Assembly: GCA_947624375.1 (NCBI GenBank)
Contig: CANQKD010000001.1
Location: 62,001-126,000 of the forward strand
Length of the DNA: 64,000 nucleotides
Direction: 5' to 3'
DNA from: an uncultured Clostridia bacterium
GTDB taxonomy: Bacteria > Bacillota > Clostridia > Oscillospirales > Ruminococcaceae
Below are positions 34,327 through 42,770 of this stretch, piece after piece. A model generated the notes under the pieces. The model was not told the DNA's origin. It did no database searches and saw nothing but the letters and a program-made list of their open reading frames with translations. The translations under genes were made by a program, and so were the position numbers. The number at the start of each line of letters is the position of its first letter. Within the stretch, counting starts at the first letter, position 1.

Positions 34327-35805
34327 TTACTGATGCAGTCTGCCGCTTATCGCTGTTACCTTGCGCAGTTTTTCTGCAAGATTGTCTGTAGTATCTCTGC
34401 TGTCGATACGCCAGCGCCAGTTTGTTCCGCAGGTAGAGGGCACATTCATTCTTGCCTCGTTGCCCAGCGAAAGCACTTCCTGCATCTGTGTTATAGCAGT
34501 ATCTGCAATACTTGTAAAGCAGCAGTGAATGAACTTCCAGTTTACGTCGTTCTGATCATCTGCGCCGATATAGTCGCGGATAAAATCTCTGTAGTAGTCG
34601 CCGCAGCTGTTGTACCAGCCCATTATGGTCTCGCTGTCGTGCGTGCCTGTATATGCAACACAGTTTGTATTTTTGAAATTGCACGGCAGATATTCGCTCT
34701 GGCAGTTGGGGTCAAAACCAAACTGCATCATCTTCATGCCGGGGAATCCGCAGTCGTCAAGCAGCTTTCTGACACTTTCGGTGATAAAGCCAAGGTCTTC
34801 CGCTATTATCCTTACATCGCCCAGCTTTTTCTTCGCCATTTTGAACATCTCAGAGCCGCAGCCTTTTTTCCACTCGCCGTGCTCTGCCGTTTCGTTTTCA
34901 GCCGGTATAGCGTAAAATGTATCAAATCCGCGGAAGTGGTCTATCCTTACAACATCGTAGATCTTCTCTGCAAATGCTATGCGGTCTATCCACCATTTGT
35001 AGTCCTGTTTTTTCATAACTTCCCAGTCATAAACGGGGTTGCCCCACAGCTGACCTGTCGGCGCAAAACCGTCGGGAGGGCAGCCTGCAACGTTCACGGG
35101 CTTTTTGTCCTCGTCAAGATCGAAAAGCTCGGGGTGCTGCCATACATCAACGCTGTCAAGCGCGCAATATATAGGTATATCGCCTATTATCTCAATGCCG
35201 TTTTCATTTGCATACTTTTTGAGTTTGCCCCACTGCGTAAAAAATTCATACTGCAAAAAGCGGTGAAGATCTATCTCCTCACCGAGGCGTTCTTTTGCCT
35301 CTTTTACTGCAAAACTGCGGCACATTACAAGATCCCAGCTCCAGTCATACCACGCCTTGCCGCCGTTATCGTTCTTGATAGCCATAAACAGCGCGTAATC
35401 ATCAAGCCAAGCCGCGTTTTCTTTGCAAAACTTGTTGTAATCTTCATCGGGTACAAAGCGTGAGAATGCCTTTTTCAGCACGCCCCAGATGTTCTGATAT
35501 ATCAGAGCATAATCTACATAGCCTTTTTCTTTTGACCATTCAACGTTTTTGTACTCATCGGCTTTCAGCAGACCGTCTTCTTCAAGCTGCTCAAAGTCTA
35601 TAAAATACGGATTACCTGCATAAACCGATACCGACTGATAAGGCGAATCACCGCAGCTTGTTGGGCTGAGAGGCAGTATCTGCCAGTAATGCTGACCTGC
35701 TTTTTTCAGCCAGTCAACAAAAGCATACGCCTCCTTGCCCATTTTTCCTATTCCGTACTTGTTTGCCAGACTGGAGATGTGCATTATCACACCGCTGTAT
35801 CTCAT
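34327..35805 (-). CDS. malQ: 4-alpha-glucanotransferase (GH77)
   Basis: 492 residues, typical of bacterial amylomaltase. Transfers alpha-1,4-glucan segments during maltodextrin or glycogen use. Conserved GH77 blocks are [34 protein letters not shown], the nucleophile region [19 protein letters not shown] near residue 295, IAEDLGFIT near 345 and [13 protein letters not shown] near 395. AAAGGAGTCAG precedes the ATG. It stands alone between lepA and the dnaI-like gene. Confidence 0.95.
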   Translation of the reverse strand: MRYSGVIMHISSLANKYGIGKMGKEAYAFVDWLKKAGQHYWQILPLSPTSCGDSPYQSVSVYAGNPYFIDFEQLEEDGLLKADEYKNVEWSKEKGYVDYALIYQNIWGVLKKAFSRFVPDEDYNKFCKENAAWLDDYALFMAIKNDNGGKAWYDWSWDLVMCRSFAVKEAKERLGEEIDLHRFLQYEFFTQWGKLKKYANENGIEIIGDIPIYCALDSVDVWQHPELFDLDEDKKPVNVAGCPPDGFAPTGQLWGNPVYDWEVMKKQDYKWWIDRIAFAEKIYDVVRIDHFRGFDTFYAIPAENETAEHGEWKKGCGSEMFKMAKKKLGDVRIIAEDLGFITESVRKLLDDCGFPGMKMMQFGFDPNCQSEYLPCNFKNTNCVAYTGTHDSETIMGWYNSCGDYYRDFIRDYIGADDQNDVNWKFIHCCFTSIADTAITQMQEVLSLGNEARMNVPSTCGTNWRWRIDSRDTTDNLAEKLRKVTAISGRLHQ

Positions 35806-35841
35806 AAAACTGACTCCTTTAAATTATATTTATATATCGCC

Positions 35842-36795
35842 TTAATGCGACATTCTTCTCTTCATGCGAACATCTCTGCCGCGAAATTCCACAGGAACGA
35901 ACATACCGAGCAGCCGAGAAACTATGCGCTCATTATACCGCGTATTAAGCTCTTTATAAGAAAGATTTGTAGAAACTATAGTAGGCAGCCTGTAATTTAT
36001 ACGCGAATTTATTATATCGTATATCTGCGCATCGTTAAAGCCCGAGCGAAACTCCGAACCTATGTCGTCCAATATCACAAGATCCGCGCTGAGCAGCATA
36101 TCCACGGTATCGCCCTCCGACCTGCCGTAATGCTCCTGCTCTATTTTTCTAAGAAAATTTGAAAGGCTGTCATAAGCCACGCTGAAACCGCGCTCCAGCA
36201 CTCTTTTTGCAATAGCAGAAGAAAGCAGCGTCTTGCCAAGCCCCGTTCCGCCAAAGAAAAACATCATATCACTCTGGGTGGAAAAGGTTTCGGCATAGTT
36301 TACGCACATATCAAGTATTGCTTTCATTTCCTGCCTGTTTTCTTCCGGGTAGACATTCAGATCAAACTGTGAAAAATCATTCAGCGCTATGTGGCAGTCT
36401 TTGTGAAGCTGCTCTATTGAATACTTACGTGCCAGAGTTTCAAGGCAGGTGCATCTGTTACCGTTTACAAAACCGGTATCGCCGCATTTTTCGCATTTAT
36501 AGTGAACATCGAGATAATCTTCCGGGTAGCCGAAAGAAACCAGCAGCTGCCTGCGCGCTTTCTGTGCTTCAAGGTTTTTATCGGCTATCTTTCCTATTAT
36601 CTCGCCTACGTTTGATTCCGTCATAGCCTGAGCTATCTCTTTTACCGTGCCCGACAAAATTTTATTCACGCGCGCTATCTCGGGAAATTTGCTTTCGATC
36701 TCCTTTATGCGATCTTCGCGCTGAGCTTTGACCGCCGCCCTGCGCTCGTCAATTTCCGCCTGAGCGCGCAAAAACGCTTTGCTGTCGTATTTCAT
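35842..36795 (-). CDS. DnaI/DnaC-type replicative helicase loader
   Basis: 317 residues from ATG 36795 (GAGGTGATCGAT upstream). A coiled N-terminal domain, a Cys cluster CEKCGDTGFVNGNRCTCLE near 100-118, then an AAA+ domain with Walker A GGTGLGKTLLSS near 180 and Walker B LVILDDIG near 240. This matches the DnaI plan of Firmicutes, where it loads the DnaB-type helicase during primosome assembly. It follows the dnaD gene by 23 bp, so the two primosome genes are co-transcribed. Confidence 0.88.
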   Translation of the reverse strand: MKYDSKAFLRAQAEIDERRAAVKAQREDRIKEIESKFPEIARVNKILSGTVKEIAQAMTESNVGEIIGKIADKNLEAQKARRQLLVSFGYPEDYLDVHYKCEKCGDTGFVNGNRCTCLETLARKYSIEQLHKDCHIALNDFSQFDLNVYPEENRQEMKAILDMCVNYAETFSTQSDMMFFFGGTGLGKTLLSSAIAKRVLERGFSVAYDSLSNFLRKIEQEHYGRSEGDTVDMLLSADLVILDDIGSEFRSGFNDAQIYDIINSRINYRLPTIVSTNLSYKELNTRYNERIVSRLLGMFVPVEFRGRDVRMKRRMSH

Positions 36796-36818
36796 ATCGA
36801 TCACCTCGATTCATGTTT

Positions 36819-37799
36819 TTAATTGCTTGTAGAAAGTTTGGGCTTGTAGTTTTTCATAAATTCCTCAAACTCTTCTATATCATATGACTTGCCGTTTTCA
36901 GAGTTTGCGCCATATCCACTCTTGCGTGAATTTAAAAGCTCCTGCGCCTGCTGAACGGTTTTTACGCCTGCCTCGTGCCAAGAATGCAGTATCTTGTTTA
37001 TGTAGCTGAGCTTTACGCTGTGGGTATCGGTATTATCAATAGATATCTCCCCTGCCATTTCAATAAGGTCGGTTGAAATACCCATTTCCTGCCACTGTGT
37101 AAAATATTCCTGCTGCTTTTTTGTAGTCTTTGAACTGAGCCCCAGCGCGCGTTTTACCTCGCTTTCAAAGCTGTGGTATTCTTCAAGACGAATAACTTCG
37201 CGCTCAACATCTTTAGGGGACACAATGCCTCTCTCGTTCCAGTTCTTTGCAACGCTTCTTATGTAAGCCATAGTGCCTTTGCCGATGCGGCTGCAATACT
37301 GCGTAAGCATTACTACCGATGCCACCGGGAAGCCGTAATATTCATAGATATCTACAAAAGCCGCCTGCTCGGAAGAATTTATAGTGCGCTCCAGCGCCTT
37401 TTCAACAGAAGCAAACATAGTCCGTATATCAGGCGAGTCCTCGGCAAGTTTTTGCAGATCCGCAGGCGAGTAGCGAATGACAGTTTTCTTCTCTGCAGCG
37501 CTGTGTGAAACTGTGCTTGCTTTCGCCTCGGTATGCTCTTTGATAACGCCCTCTTCTTTGCCGTTTATGATAAGGATACCCAACGAGTTCCAATAAAGCA
37601 GAGCCTCCTCTGCGGTCTCCTCGCTTACGCCGCACTTTTGGGCAACATAAGCGGTGTCAACGCTCGGCGAACCGTCAGCAAAAACACAGAGCAGCACCTT
37701 TATAAAGTCACCGCTCGAAAGCCTGAGATGCTTGTCAGCCACGGCACAAGGCACGCTGAAAAAGCTTCCCCACTTATTTATATCAATAGTGTATTTCAC
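36819..37799 (-). CDS. dnaD: DnaD-domain primosome protein
   Basis: 326 residues. N-terminal winged-helix part (residues 1-100, CGVSEETAEEALLYWNSLGI) and a C-terminal DnaD/DnaB_2 repeat with GFPVASVVMLTQYCSRIGKG and a second helical unit with INKILHSWHEAGVKT. DnaD-type proteins help remodel origin DNA and recruit the helicase loader. The start is GTG with GAGGTGAACTGTC upstream. A consensus promoter with a TGn extension precedes it. Confidence 0.85.
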   Translation of the reverse strand: MKYTIDINKWGSFFSVPCAVADKHLRLSSGDFIKVLLCVFADGSPSVDTAYVAQKCGVSEETAEEALLYWNSLGILIINGKEEGVIKEHTEAKASTVSHSAAEKKTVIRYSPADLQKLAEDSPDIRTMFASVEKALERTINSSEQAAFVDIYEYYGFPVASVVMLTQYCSRIGKGTMAYIRSVAKNWNERGIVSPKDVEREVIRLEEYHSFESEVKRALGLSSKTTKKQQEYFTQWQEMGISTDLIEMAGEISIDNTDTHSVKLSYINKILHSWHEAGVKTVQQAQELLNSRKSGYGANSENGKSYDIEEFEEFMKNYKPKLSTSN

Positions 37800-37837
37800 G
37801 ACAGTTCACCTCGCTTTGCAAAAACTCATACATATAT

Positions 37838-37866
37838 ATTGTATCACATTCTGAGATATTTTTCAA
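37838..37866 (-). promoter_or_regulatory. promoter of dnaD-helicase loader
   Basis: Minus-strand TTGAAA (37861-37866), 17-bp spacer, extended TGATACAAT (hexamer 37838-37843). No terminator is seen between it and the tyrS stop 24 bp upstream. Confidence 0.7.
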
Positions 37867-37889
37867 CAAATTTCTGACAATTCCGACGG

Positions 37890-39107
37890 TCATTCCACTA
37901 CCACTTTATGGAAAACTTTTTTACCTTTCTTGATAACAATACCATCGCCTATCTCAATCTTTACAGACGGGTCGCTTATTTTTTCATCGTTTACCGATAT
38001 ACCGCCCTGCTGAACGAGCCTTCTGCCCTCGCTGTTAGATGAGGCAAGCTTTGCGCGGACAAGCAAATCAAGTATGCCTATCTTGCCGTCAACAAGGTCG
38101 GCAGAGGGTATTGAGGTAGTAGGCATATCTGCGCTGTCAGAGCCGCTGCCGAAGATAGCCTTTGCGGCTGTAAGAGCTTTCTGAGCCTCTTCCTCTCCGT
38201 GAACAAGCTTTGTAAGCTCAAACGCCAGCAGTTCCTTTGCCTTGTTGAAGTCAGCTCCCTGCATGGTCTTTTCCATTTCTTCAATTTCTTCGATAGGCAC
38301 AAAAGTCAGCATTTTCAGGCACTTGATAACATCGGCATCTGCAACGTTTCTCCAGTACTGGAAGAAATCATACGGCGATGTCTTTTCGGGGTCGAGCCAT
38401 ACCGCGCCTTTTTCTGTCTTGCCCATTTTCTTGCCCTCTGAGTTGAGCAGCAGAGTAATCGTCATTGCATATGCGTCTTTGCCGAGTTTCTTTCTTATAA
38501 GCTCAGTACCGCCGAGCATATTCGCCCACTGGTCGTCGCCGCCGAACTGCATATTGCAGCCGTAATCCTGAAACAGCTTGTAAAAGTCGTAAGACTGCAT
38601 TATCATGTAGTTGAATTCAAGGAATGTAAGACCTCTTTCCATACGCTGCTTGTAGCACTCAAATGTGATCATCTTGTTTACAGAAAAGCACGCGCCCACC
38701 TCGCGCAGAACGTCGATGTAGTTCAGGTCAAGCAGCCAGTCGGCGTTGTTTACCACCATTGCTTTGCCGTCAGAAAAATCGATAAAACGGCTCATCTGCT
38801 TTTTGAAACATTCAACGTTGTGCTCGATAGTTTCCTTTGTCAGCATCTTGCGCATATCGGTCTTGCCCGAGGGGTCGCCTATCATACCAGTGCCGCCGCC
38901 GACAAGCGCAATAGGCTTGTTGCCTGCCATTTGCAGACGTTTCATAAGGCACAGCGCCATAAAGTGACCAACGTGCAGGCTGTCGGCAGTGGGGTCAAAT
39001 CCGATGTAGAATGTAGCTTTGCCGGTGTTGATAAGCTCTTTTATCTCCTCCTCGTCGGTAAGCTGCGCCAGCAGACCTCTTCTTTTAAGTTCTTCAAATA
39101 CTGTCAT
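37890..39107 (-). CDS. tyrS: tyrosyl-tRNA synthetase
   Basis: 405 residues. Class I synthetase: the HIGH-type motif is in [12 protein letters not shown] near residue 45, and KMSKS appears as KMGKT (in [11 protein letters not shown]). Tyr-binding region [22 protein letters not shown] is intact, and the C-terminal S4-like RNA-binding domain ([20 protein letters not shown]) is present. It is transcribed behind the GNAT gene under a T-box whose specifier is a Tyr codon. RBS GAGGAGAAG before the ATG. Confidence 0.97.
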   Translation of the reverse strand: MTVFEELKRRGLLAQLTDEEEIKELINTGKATFYIGFDPTADSLHVGHFMALCLMKRLQMAGNKPIALVGGGTGMIGDPSGKTDMRKMLTKETIEHNVECFKKQMSRFIDFSDGKAMVVNNADWLLDLNYIDVLREVGACFSVNKMITFECYKQRMERGLTFLEFNYMIMQSYDFYKLFQDYGCNMQFGGDDQWANMLGGTELIRKKLGKDAYAMTITLLLNSEGKKMGKTEKGAVWLDPEKTSPYDFFQYWRNVADADVIKCLKMLTFVPIEEIEEMEKTMQGADFNKAKELLAFELTKLVHGEEEAQKALTAAKAIFGSGSDSADMPTTSIPSADLVDGKIGILDLLVRAKLASSNSEGRRLVQQGGISVNDEKISDPSVKIEIGDGIVIKKGKKVFHKVVVE

Positions 39108-39124
39108 TTTCTTCTCCTCATTTT

Positions 39125-39586
39125 CTATAAAATTTTCATATCTAATATTTTAGTGCGTTCGTTAAATCCCACGGATCTGTAAAATTTATATGCATCTTCG
39201 TTGAAAGACTTAACACCGAGCCGCAAGTCGGTGCAGCCTTGTTCTTTAGCATATTGACTTACAAACGCCATAAGACTTTTTCCTATACCGCGGCGGCGAA
39301 AACATTCTTTTACCGCAAAACAGTCTACCATGCACACCTTGCGCGGATATTTGGTCGGTTCGTCTATGTTTATTATCTTAACGGCTGCATATGCGTTTAT
39401 ACCGCTGTCATCATTCACCAAGATACTCTGATCTTCTACCAGCAAATACTTAGAAAGTATCTCTTTGAAATACTCCTGCGGCATAGAACGAAAGTCAGTC
39501 GGGTCGCAGCTAACGTGCAGCTCGTGAAGCTCAAAAGCTATCTGTGCAAGCTGCTCTGTATCGCTTTGAACGGCTTTTCTCAGCAT
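39125..39586 (-). CDS. GNAT-family acetyltransferase, co-regulated with tyrS
   Basis: 153 residues. The GNAT acetyl-CoA loop is [12 protein letters not shown] near 105-117, preceded by [13 protein letters not shown] (strand beta-4) and followed by [21 protein letters not shown], so the fold is complete. The substrate cannot be predicted. GAGGTGATCTT precedes the ATG. It lies directly after the T-box terminator and 18 bp before tyrS, so it should be induced when uncharged tRNA-Tyr accumulates. Confidence 0.85.
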   Translation of the reverse strand: MLRKAVQSDTEQLAQIAFELHELHVSCDPTDFRSMPQEYFKEILSKYLLVEDQSILVNDDSGINAYAAVKIINIDEPTKYPRKVCMVDCFAVKECFRRRGIGKSLMAFVSQYAKEQGCTDLRLGVKSFNEDAYKFYRSVGFNERTKILDMKIL

Positions 39587-39610
39587 AAGATCACCTCTGC
39601 TTAAATACCA

Positions 39611-39873
39611 AAAGCCCCCGAAGAGAAACTCTCCGAGGGCGAATAGAAACGCTGTACCACCTCAGTTTTATTGCAGGTTCTTTAACGCTGCAACCTTTCA
39701 AACGCGCTGTAACGTGCGCACACGAAAACGCCTACTATAATTTCAGCGCTTTGGCTCAGAGATGTATTTCACGAAATGAGCGGCGCTGCCTTACACCAGC
39801 CGGCAGCTCTCTTTGCCCGTCAGTATCGCTACTTCTTCCCGTCGCAGCCTTTATAATATAAAAAACTGATGAC
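39611..39873 (-). promoter_or_regulatory. T-box riboswitch, tyrosine specific (UAC specifier)
   Basis: On the minus strand the leader has the AGTA motif (GAAGTAGCG), the stem I AGAG...GGCTGGTG distal elements, a specifier region GAAATACATCTC that offers UAC, the conserved T-box GAGGTGGTACAGCG (about 39650-39663), and a terminator stem GCCCTCGGAGAG / CTCTTCGGGGGC followed by TTTT (39611-39640). Uncharged tRNA-Tyr should stabilise the antiterminator and allow GNAT-tyrS expression. Specifier assignment also rests on tyrS being downstream. Confidence 0.88.
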
Positions 39874-39880
39874 GGTATTT

Positions 39881-39909
39881 ATAATAACATATTTTCTTTC
39901 CATTGTCAA
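39881..39909 (-). promoter_or_regulatory. promoter of the T-box/tyrS operon, embedded in the end of sigG
   Basis: Minus-strand TTGACA (39904-39909), 17-bp spacer, TATTAT (39881-39886). The TGA stop codon of sigG is inside the -35 hexamer. Confidence 0.75.
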
Positions 39910-40682
39910 GAGCGCAGCTGTTTTTTTATTGTATCGAGCGCACCTTTTTCAAGCCGCGATACCTGCGCCTGCGAAATTCCTATCTGTTTTGCGACTTCCA
40001 CCTGCGTTTTGCCTTTCAGATATCTCATATAAAGAATATTTTTCTCTCTGTCGCACAGGTTTTTTACTGCCTCTTTCAGTGAAAGCTCATCAAGCCAGCC
40101 CTGATCGTCGGTCTTGTCGCTTATCTGATCGAGAACATACAAGTCATCGCCGCTGTCTGAAAAAACAGGTTCATACAGCGAAAGCGGGTCAGTTATCGAC
40201 TCCAGCGCCATAACTACGTCAGTCAGCGGAGCATTTATATCGCTTGCTATCTCTGAAACGGTCGGTTCGCGCTGCATTGATGCCGTCAGTTTTTCTTTGC
40301 TCTGCATAGCCTTGAAAGCCAGGTCTCTCAGCGAACGCGAAACTCTCACAGGCGAATTATCACGCAAATGCCGCCTAAGCTCCCCTGCTATCATTGGCAC
40401 CGCATACGTTGAAAACTTTACCTGAAGCGAAGTATCAAAGTTATCTATCGCCTTTATAAGCCCTATAACGCCCACCTGAAACAGATCGTCGGGGCACTCG
40501 CCCCTGCCAAGATACTTTTGCAAAACGCTCAGCACCAGCCGCAGATTGCATATTATAAGCTGCTCTCTTGCCGGCTTGTCCCCTTTTCTCGCTCGATTTA
40601 TCAGTTCTATTTTTTCGCTCTCTTTTAACGTCTTTAACCTTGATGTGTTTACACCGCTGATCTCTACCTTATTATACTGCAT
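39906..40682 (-). CDS. sigG: forespore-specific sigma factor sigma-G
   Basis: 258 residues. The N-terminal NKVEISGVNTSRLKTL is the hallmark of SigG (the region that binds the anti-sigma factor), followed by regions 2.1-2.4 (NLRLVLSVLQKY, DDLFQVGVIGLIKAIDNFD, FSTYAVPMIAGELRRHLRD), region 3, and region 4 with YLKGKTQVEVAKQIGISQAQVSRLE. SigG drives late forespore genes after engulfment. ATG 40682 has AAGGAG eight bases upstream. Its upstream region carries a sigma-G/F-like promoter, and the next gene upstream is a Cys-rich probable spore protein. Confidence 0.95.
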   Translation of the reverse strand: MQYNKVEISGVNTSRLKTLKESEKIELINRARKGDKPAREQLIICNLRLVLSVLQKYLGRGECPDDLFQVGVIGLIKAIDNFDTSLQVKFSTYAVPMIAGELRRHLRDNSPVRVSRSLRDLAFKAMQSKEKLTASMQREPTVSEIASDINAPLTDVVMALESITDPLSLYEPVFSDSGDDLYVLDQISDKTDDQGWLDELSLKEAVKNLCDREKNILYMRYLKGKTQVEVAKQIGISQAQVSRLEKGALDTIKKQLRS

Positions 40683-40720
40683 GATCAATGCTCCTTAAAG
40701 TGGTATAATACATCCTTGCT

Positions 40721-40749
40721 TAATATTCCCTTTTTTGTCTTCCATATTC
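40721..40749 (-). promoter_or_regulatory. sigma-F/sigma-G-like promoter of sigG
   Basis: Minus-strand GAATA (40745-40749) fits the sigma-G -35 GHATR; after 17 bp AATATTA (40721-40727) matches CATNNTA at 6 of 7 positions. The overlapping GGGAATATT also fits the sigma-F -10 GGNNANANT. No good sigma-A promoter is seen. Confidence 0.5.
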
Positions 40750-40752
40750 GTG

Positions 40753-40787
40753 AAAAATAAAAACTGCGTGCCGCACTGACACGCAGT
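40753..40787 (-). terminator. terminator of the Cys-rich protein gene
   Basis: ACTGCGTG / CACGCAGT 8-bp stem with 9-nt loop (40763-40787) followed on the minus strand by TTTTTATTTTT. Confidence 0.88.
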
Positions 40788-40804
40788 AATTTAAGGAGGT
40801 AATG

Positions 40805-41623
40805 TTAGTTATTGCAATTCTGACCGTCATTTTGCTCATCTGAAACAGCGCAGCCGCATGAAGTGTCTTCAAGGTCTTTAGGGAAAAATTCCGATACAGG
40901 GAACGCCAGCTTGTCGAACAGCTCGCAGGGGCTGTCAGTGTTGGAAGTACATTCCTTTTCTGGCAGGCAGTATTCAAACGTAGGCACGAGCAGCGAAACT
41001 CGCCTTTGCAGCTGAACGATAGAGAACATTCCCACCGTTACATAAACAAACTTATTGCCTACAGGCACAGGCTGAATGTCGTCGCAGTTGCAGCTGAGGC
41101 AAACGTCTGTTGCTGGGCAGGTCGGCAGAGGACGGCAGGTAGTTTTGATGTCAAGAACAATAGGGTCTACCACGCTTACACAGGCAACAGGCAAAGTTGA
41201 TTTGCAGGTGCAGCAGCAGCCGTCGTTCGATTCGTACTCGCTGACCTGATTTGAACAGAATGTCTTGGTGTGACCGTCGCTGCCGTAGAGTATAACCTTT
41301 TTGGTGAACGCGCTTGTGCCCGATATCTGCGTAGGCACGCCGTTTGCCGTCGGGTAAACATCAACGTACACCGTAAAAGCATATGTAATATCTACCGAGT
41401 AAAATCCGGCATGAAACGGTACAGGCTCGATAGCAAAGCTTACGGTGTCTACCTCAACGCAGCTGCTTTTTACATAACAGCTCGAGTTTACAAGCTGCTG
41501 ATCCGCCGCCGAAAAGGTCACGGGCATATCTTCCAGGCAATCCTTGTCGGAGCATGAATCGAAGATCTTTGAAACATCAATGCAAGCCGCTTCTTTGAAA
41601 GCGCCGTTAGGGTTTTCATTCAT
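40805..41623 (-). CDS. cysteine-rich probable spore-associated protein, unknown function
   Basis: About 272 residues with more than 20 Cys, many in clusters (DGCCCTCKS, CPATDVCLSCNCDD, DTSCGCAV). No signal peptide or membrane helix, so it is cytoplasmic or a mother-cell product. The middle third shows alternating strands (GFYSVDITYAFTVYVDVYP; GNKFVYVTVGMFSIVQLQRR) that look like a beta-sandwich. Cys richness, position before sigG and a sigma-K-like promoter suggest a spore coat or envelope protein, but no family is recognised. ATG 41623 is used; GTG 41632 is the alternative and is closer to AAAGGA. Confidence 0.65.
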   Translation of the reverse strand: MNENPNGAFKEAACIDVSKIFDSCSDKDCLEDMPVTFSAADQQLVNSSCYVKSSCVEVDTVSFAIEPVPFHAGFYSVDITYAFTVYVDVYPTANGVPTQISGTSAFTKKVILYGSDGHTKTFCSNQVSEYESNDGCCCTCKSTLPVACVSVVDPIVLDIKTTCRPLPTCPATDVCLSCNCDDIQPVPVGNKFVYVTVGMFSIVQLQRRVSLLVPTFEYCLPEKECTSNTDSPCELFDKLAFPVSEFFPKDLEDTSCGCAVSDEQNDGQNCNN

Positions 41624-41644
41624 ATTGATCACTTATTCCTTTCG

Positions 41645-41684
41645 CAGTATTACAGTTTTGCAGTATTGCAGTTATGCAGTTTGA
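41645..41684. repeat. five tandem 8-bp repeats in a 5' leader
   Basis: CAGTATTA, CAGTTTTG, CAGTATTG, CAGTTATG, CAGTTTGA occur back to back, each beginning with CAGT. They lie between the putative sigma-K-like promoter and the start of the Cys-rich protein gene, so they are in its leader. The remainder of 41740-41900 shows no gene or structure I recognise. Confidence 0.75.
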
Positions 41685-41699
41685 AGAATTACTTCTCTA

Positions 41700-41727
41700 T
41701 ATTGTATTCTTACCGCTAAGGAAAAGT
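41700..41727 (-). promoter_or_regulatory. sigma-K-like promoter of the Cys-rich gene
   Basis: Minus-strand AC (41726-41727), 17 bp, AATACAATA (41700-41708), which matches the sigma-K -10 CATANNNTA at all fixed positions except the first. The motif is short, so chance occurrence is possible. Confidence 0.3.
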
Positions 41728-41903
41728 TACCGATTTTGAGTGAAATTATTTTTGGGATAGGTGCAAAGGATATAAATAATTTTGAGGGTATGGATTCATG
41801 CGCATAAATGTGTAAAAATCGTGTAAAAAAGGGCGAGGGCTTTTTTCAGCACTTGACCGCCATAAGGCAATCAATGTGTAGTGAATAGTGATTAGTGAAT
41901 AAT

Positions 41904-41937
41904 AAAAAAATTCCTTAACTTGCGTTAAGGAATTTTT
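41904..41937 (-). terminator. terminator of tRNA-Ser
   Basis: On the minus strand AAAAAATTCCTTAAC, a 4-nt loop GCAA and GTTAAGGAATTTTTTT form a 15-bp stem directly after the CCA end, ending in T residues. Confidence 0.92.
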
Positions 41938-42030
41938 TGGCGGAGAAGGAGGGATTCGAACCCTCGATGAGCTATCAACCCATACACGAGTTCCAGTCGT
42001 GCGCCATAAACCGGGCTAGGCGACTTCTCC
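41938..42030 (-). tRNA. tRNA-Ser (anticodon GGA)
   Basis: A class II tRNA of 93 nt including an encoded CCA. The acceptor stem GGAGAAG / CTTCTCC, discriminator G, D arm GCCCGG, anticodon arm ACGACTGGAACTCGT with loop CTGGAAC (anticodon GGA, reading UCC and UCU), long variable arm (GTATGGGTTGATAGCTCATC region) and T arm GAGGGTTCGAATCCCTC are all present. It is a single tRNA unit with a perfect consensus promoter and its own terminator. Confidence 0.96.
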
Positions 42031-42102
42031 AGAATTGCCCTGGGCATAAAGCCCAAAGCCATTCAAAAATAAAAACAAGTAAAACAAAACAGCTACCTTA
42101 GT

Positions 42103-42131
42103 ATTATAACACAGTCGGTTTTGAATGTCAA
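42103..42131 (-). promoter_or_regulatory. tRNA-Ser promoter, perfect sigma-A consensus
   Basis: Minus-strand TTGACA (42126-42131), 17-bp spacer, TATAAT (42103-42108) with a TGn extension. About 65 nt of 5' precursor, containing a small GGGC/GCCC hairpin, precede the tRNA. Confidence 0.85.
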
Positions 42132-42162
42132 CAGTTTTTGTTAGTTAAAATATTTATTTATC

Positions 42163-42756
42163 TCACTTATCTTCCGGCAGCTGCGGCACGGGTTCTTTGT
42201 TTTCCAGAAGATAGTCTACCACCTTGCTGTAAAACGCAGACGGGTCAAGCATCAGCCGCTTTTTCATAAGCTCTGCCTGCTCCTTATCTGGCGCAAATAA
42301 TGATAGCTGCATCAAATTCACGTCATTCGCATCATTGCAGGTGCAGTGCAGCATACAGCCTATCTTTTTCTCCTCTATCTCAATTTTCAGGGTGTTATCA
42401 TTTTTAAGCCTCGTAAAGAACTGTATGCCTGCGGTCATTATCCTGTCGCGAAAGCTCTGCGGCACTATCGACTTAAACTCAATAGCGCACCGCTTGCCCT
42501 TTTCCTGCAAGACATACTTTTCGCTGTCGCCGGTGTCCTCCAAAGTTACCATGCCCGTTTCAAGCATGGAGGATACAGCCTCCATGAAAAAGAAATAGTT
42601 TACTATGCCGTCACCCGTGGCAATTTCTGTCAGCTGGCGCGGAGAAACGGGTCTGTTTATCTGGTACAGAAAATAACAGATAAGCACCTTTACGGCATAA
42701 ATATCCGTAAGATTGAGCATATTCGGAGAAACATACTTTTCAAAATTAGCATCCAT
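42163..42756 (-). CDS. DUF4364 family protein (winged-helix type)
   Basis: 197 residues. The N-terminal 75 residues (LTDIYAVKVLICYFLYQINRPVSPRQLTEI, ending in MLETGMVTL) look like a winged helix-turn-helix; the rest is an alpha/beta region with a conserved-looking RIMTAGIQFFTRLKN. This fits DUF4364, common in Clostridia and of unknown role; regulator function is inference. It starts 14 bases after aroC, so it may be the last gene of the aro operon. Confidence 0.75.
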   Translation of the reverse strand: MDANFEKYVSPNMLNLTDIYAVKVLICYFLYQINRPVSPRQLTEIATGDGIVNYFFFMEAVSSMLETGMVTLEDTGDSEKYVLQEKGKRCAIEFKSIVPQSFRDRIMTAGIQFFTRLKNDNTLKIEIEEKKIGCMLHCTCNDANDVNLMQLSLFAPDKEQAELMKKRLMLDPSAFYSKVVDYLLENKEPVPQLPEDK

Positions 42757-42770
42757 TTTTATCGCTCCGA

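Noticed and set aside
34333-35463. A 376-codon open frame antisense to malQ
   Set aside because: Fully covered by malQ with intact GH77 motifs; composition is typical of a shadow frame.
40792-40810. AAGGAGGTAATG on the plus strand as a gene start
   Set aside because: The frame stops after one further codon; it is the reverse of the end of the Cys-rich gene.
41645-41684. A CRISPR array
   Set aside because: The unit is only 8 bp with no spacers and no cas genes nearby; it is a simple tandem repeat.
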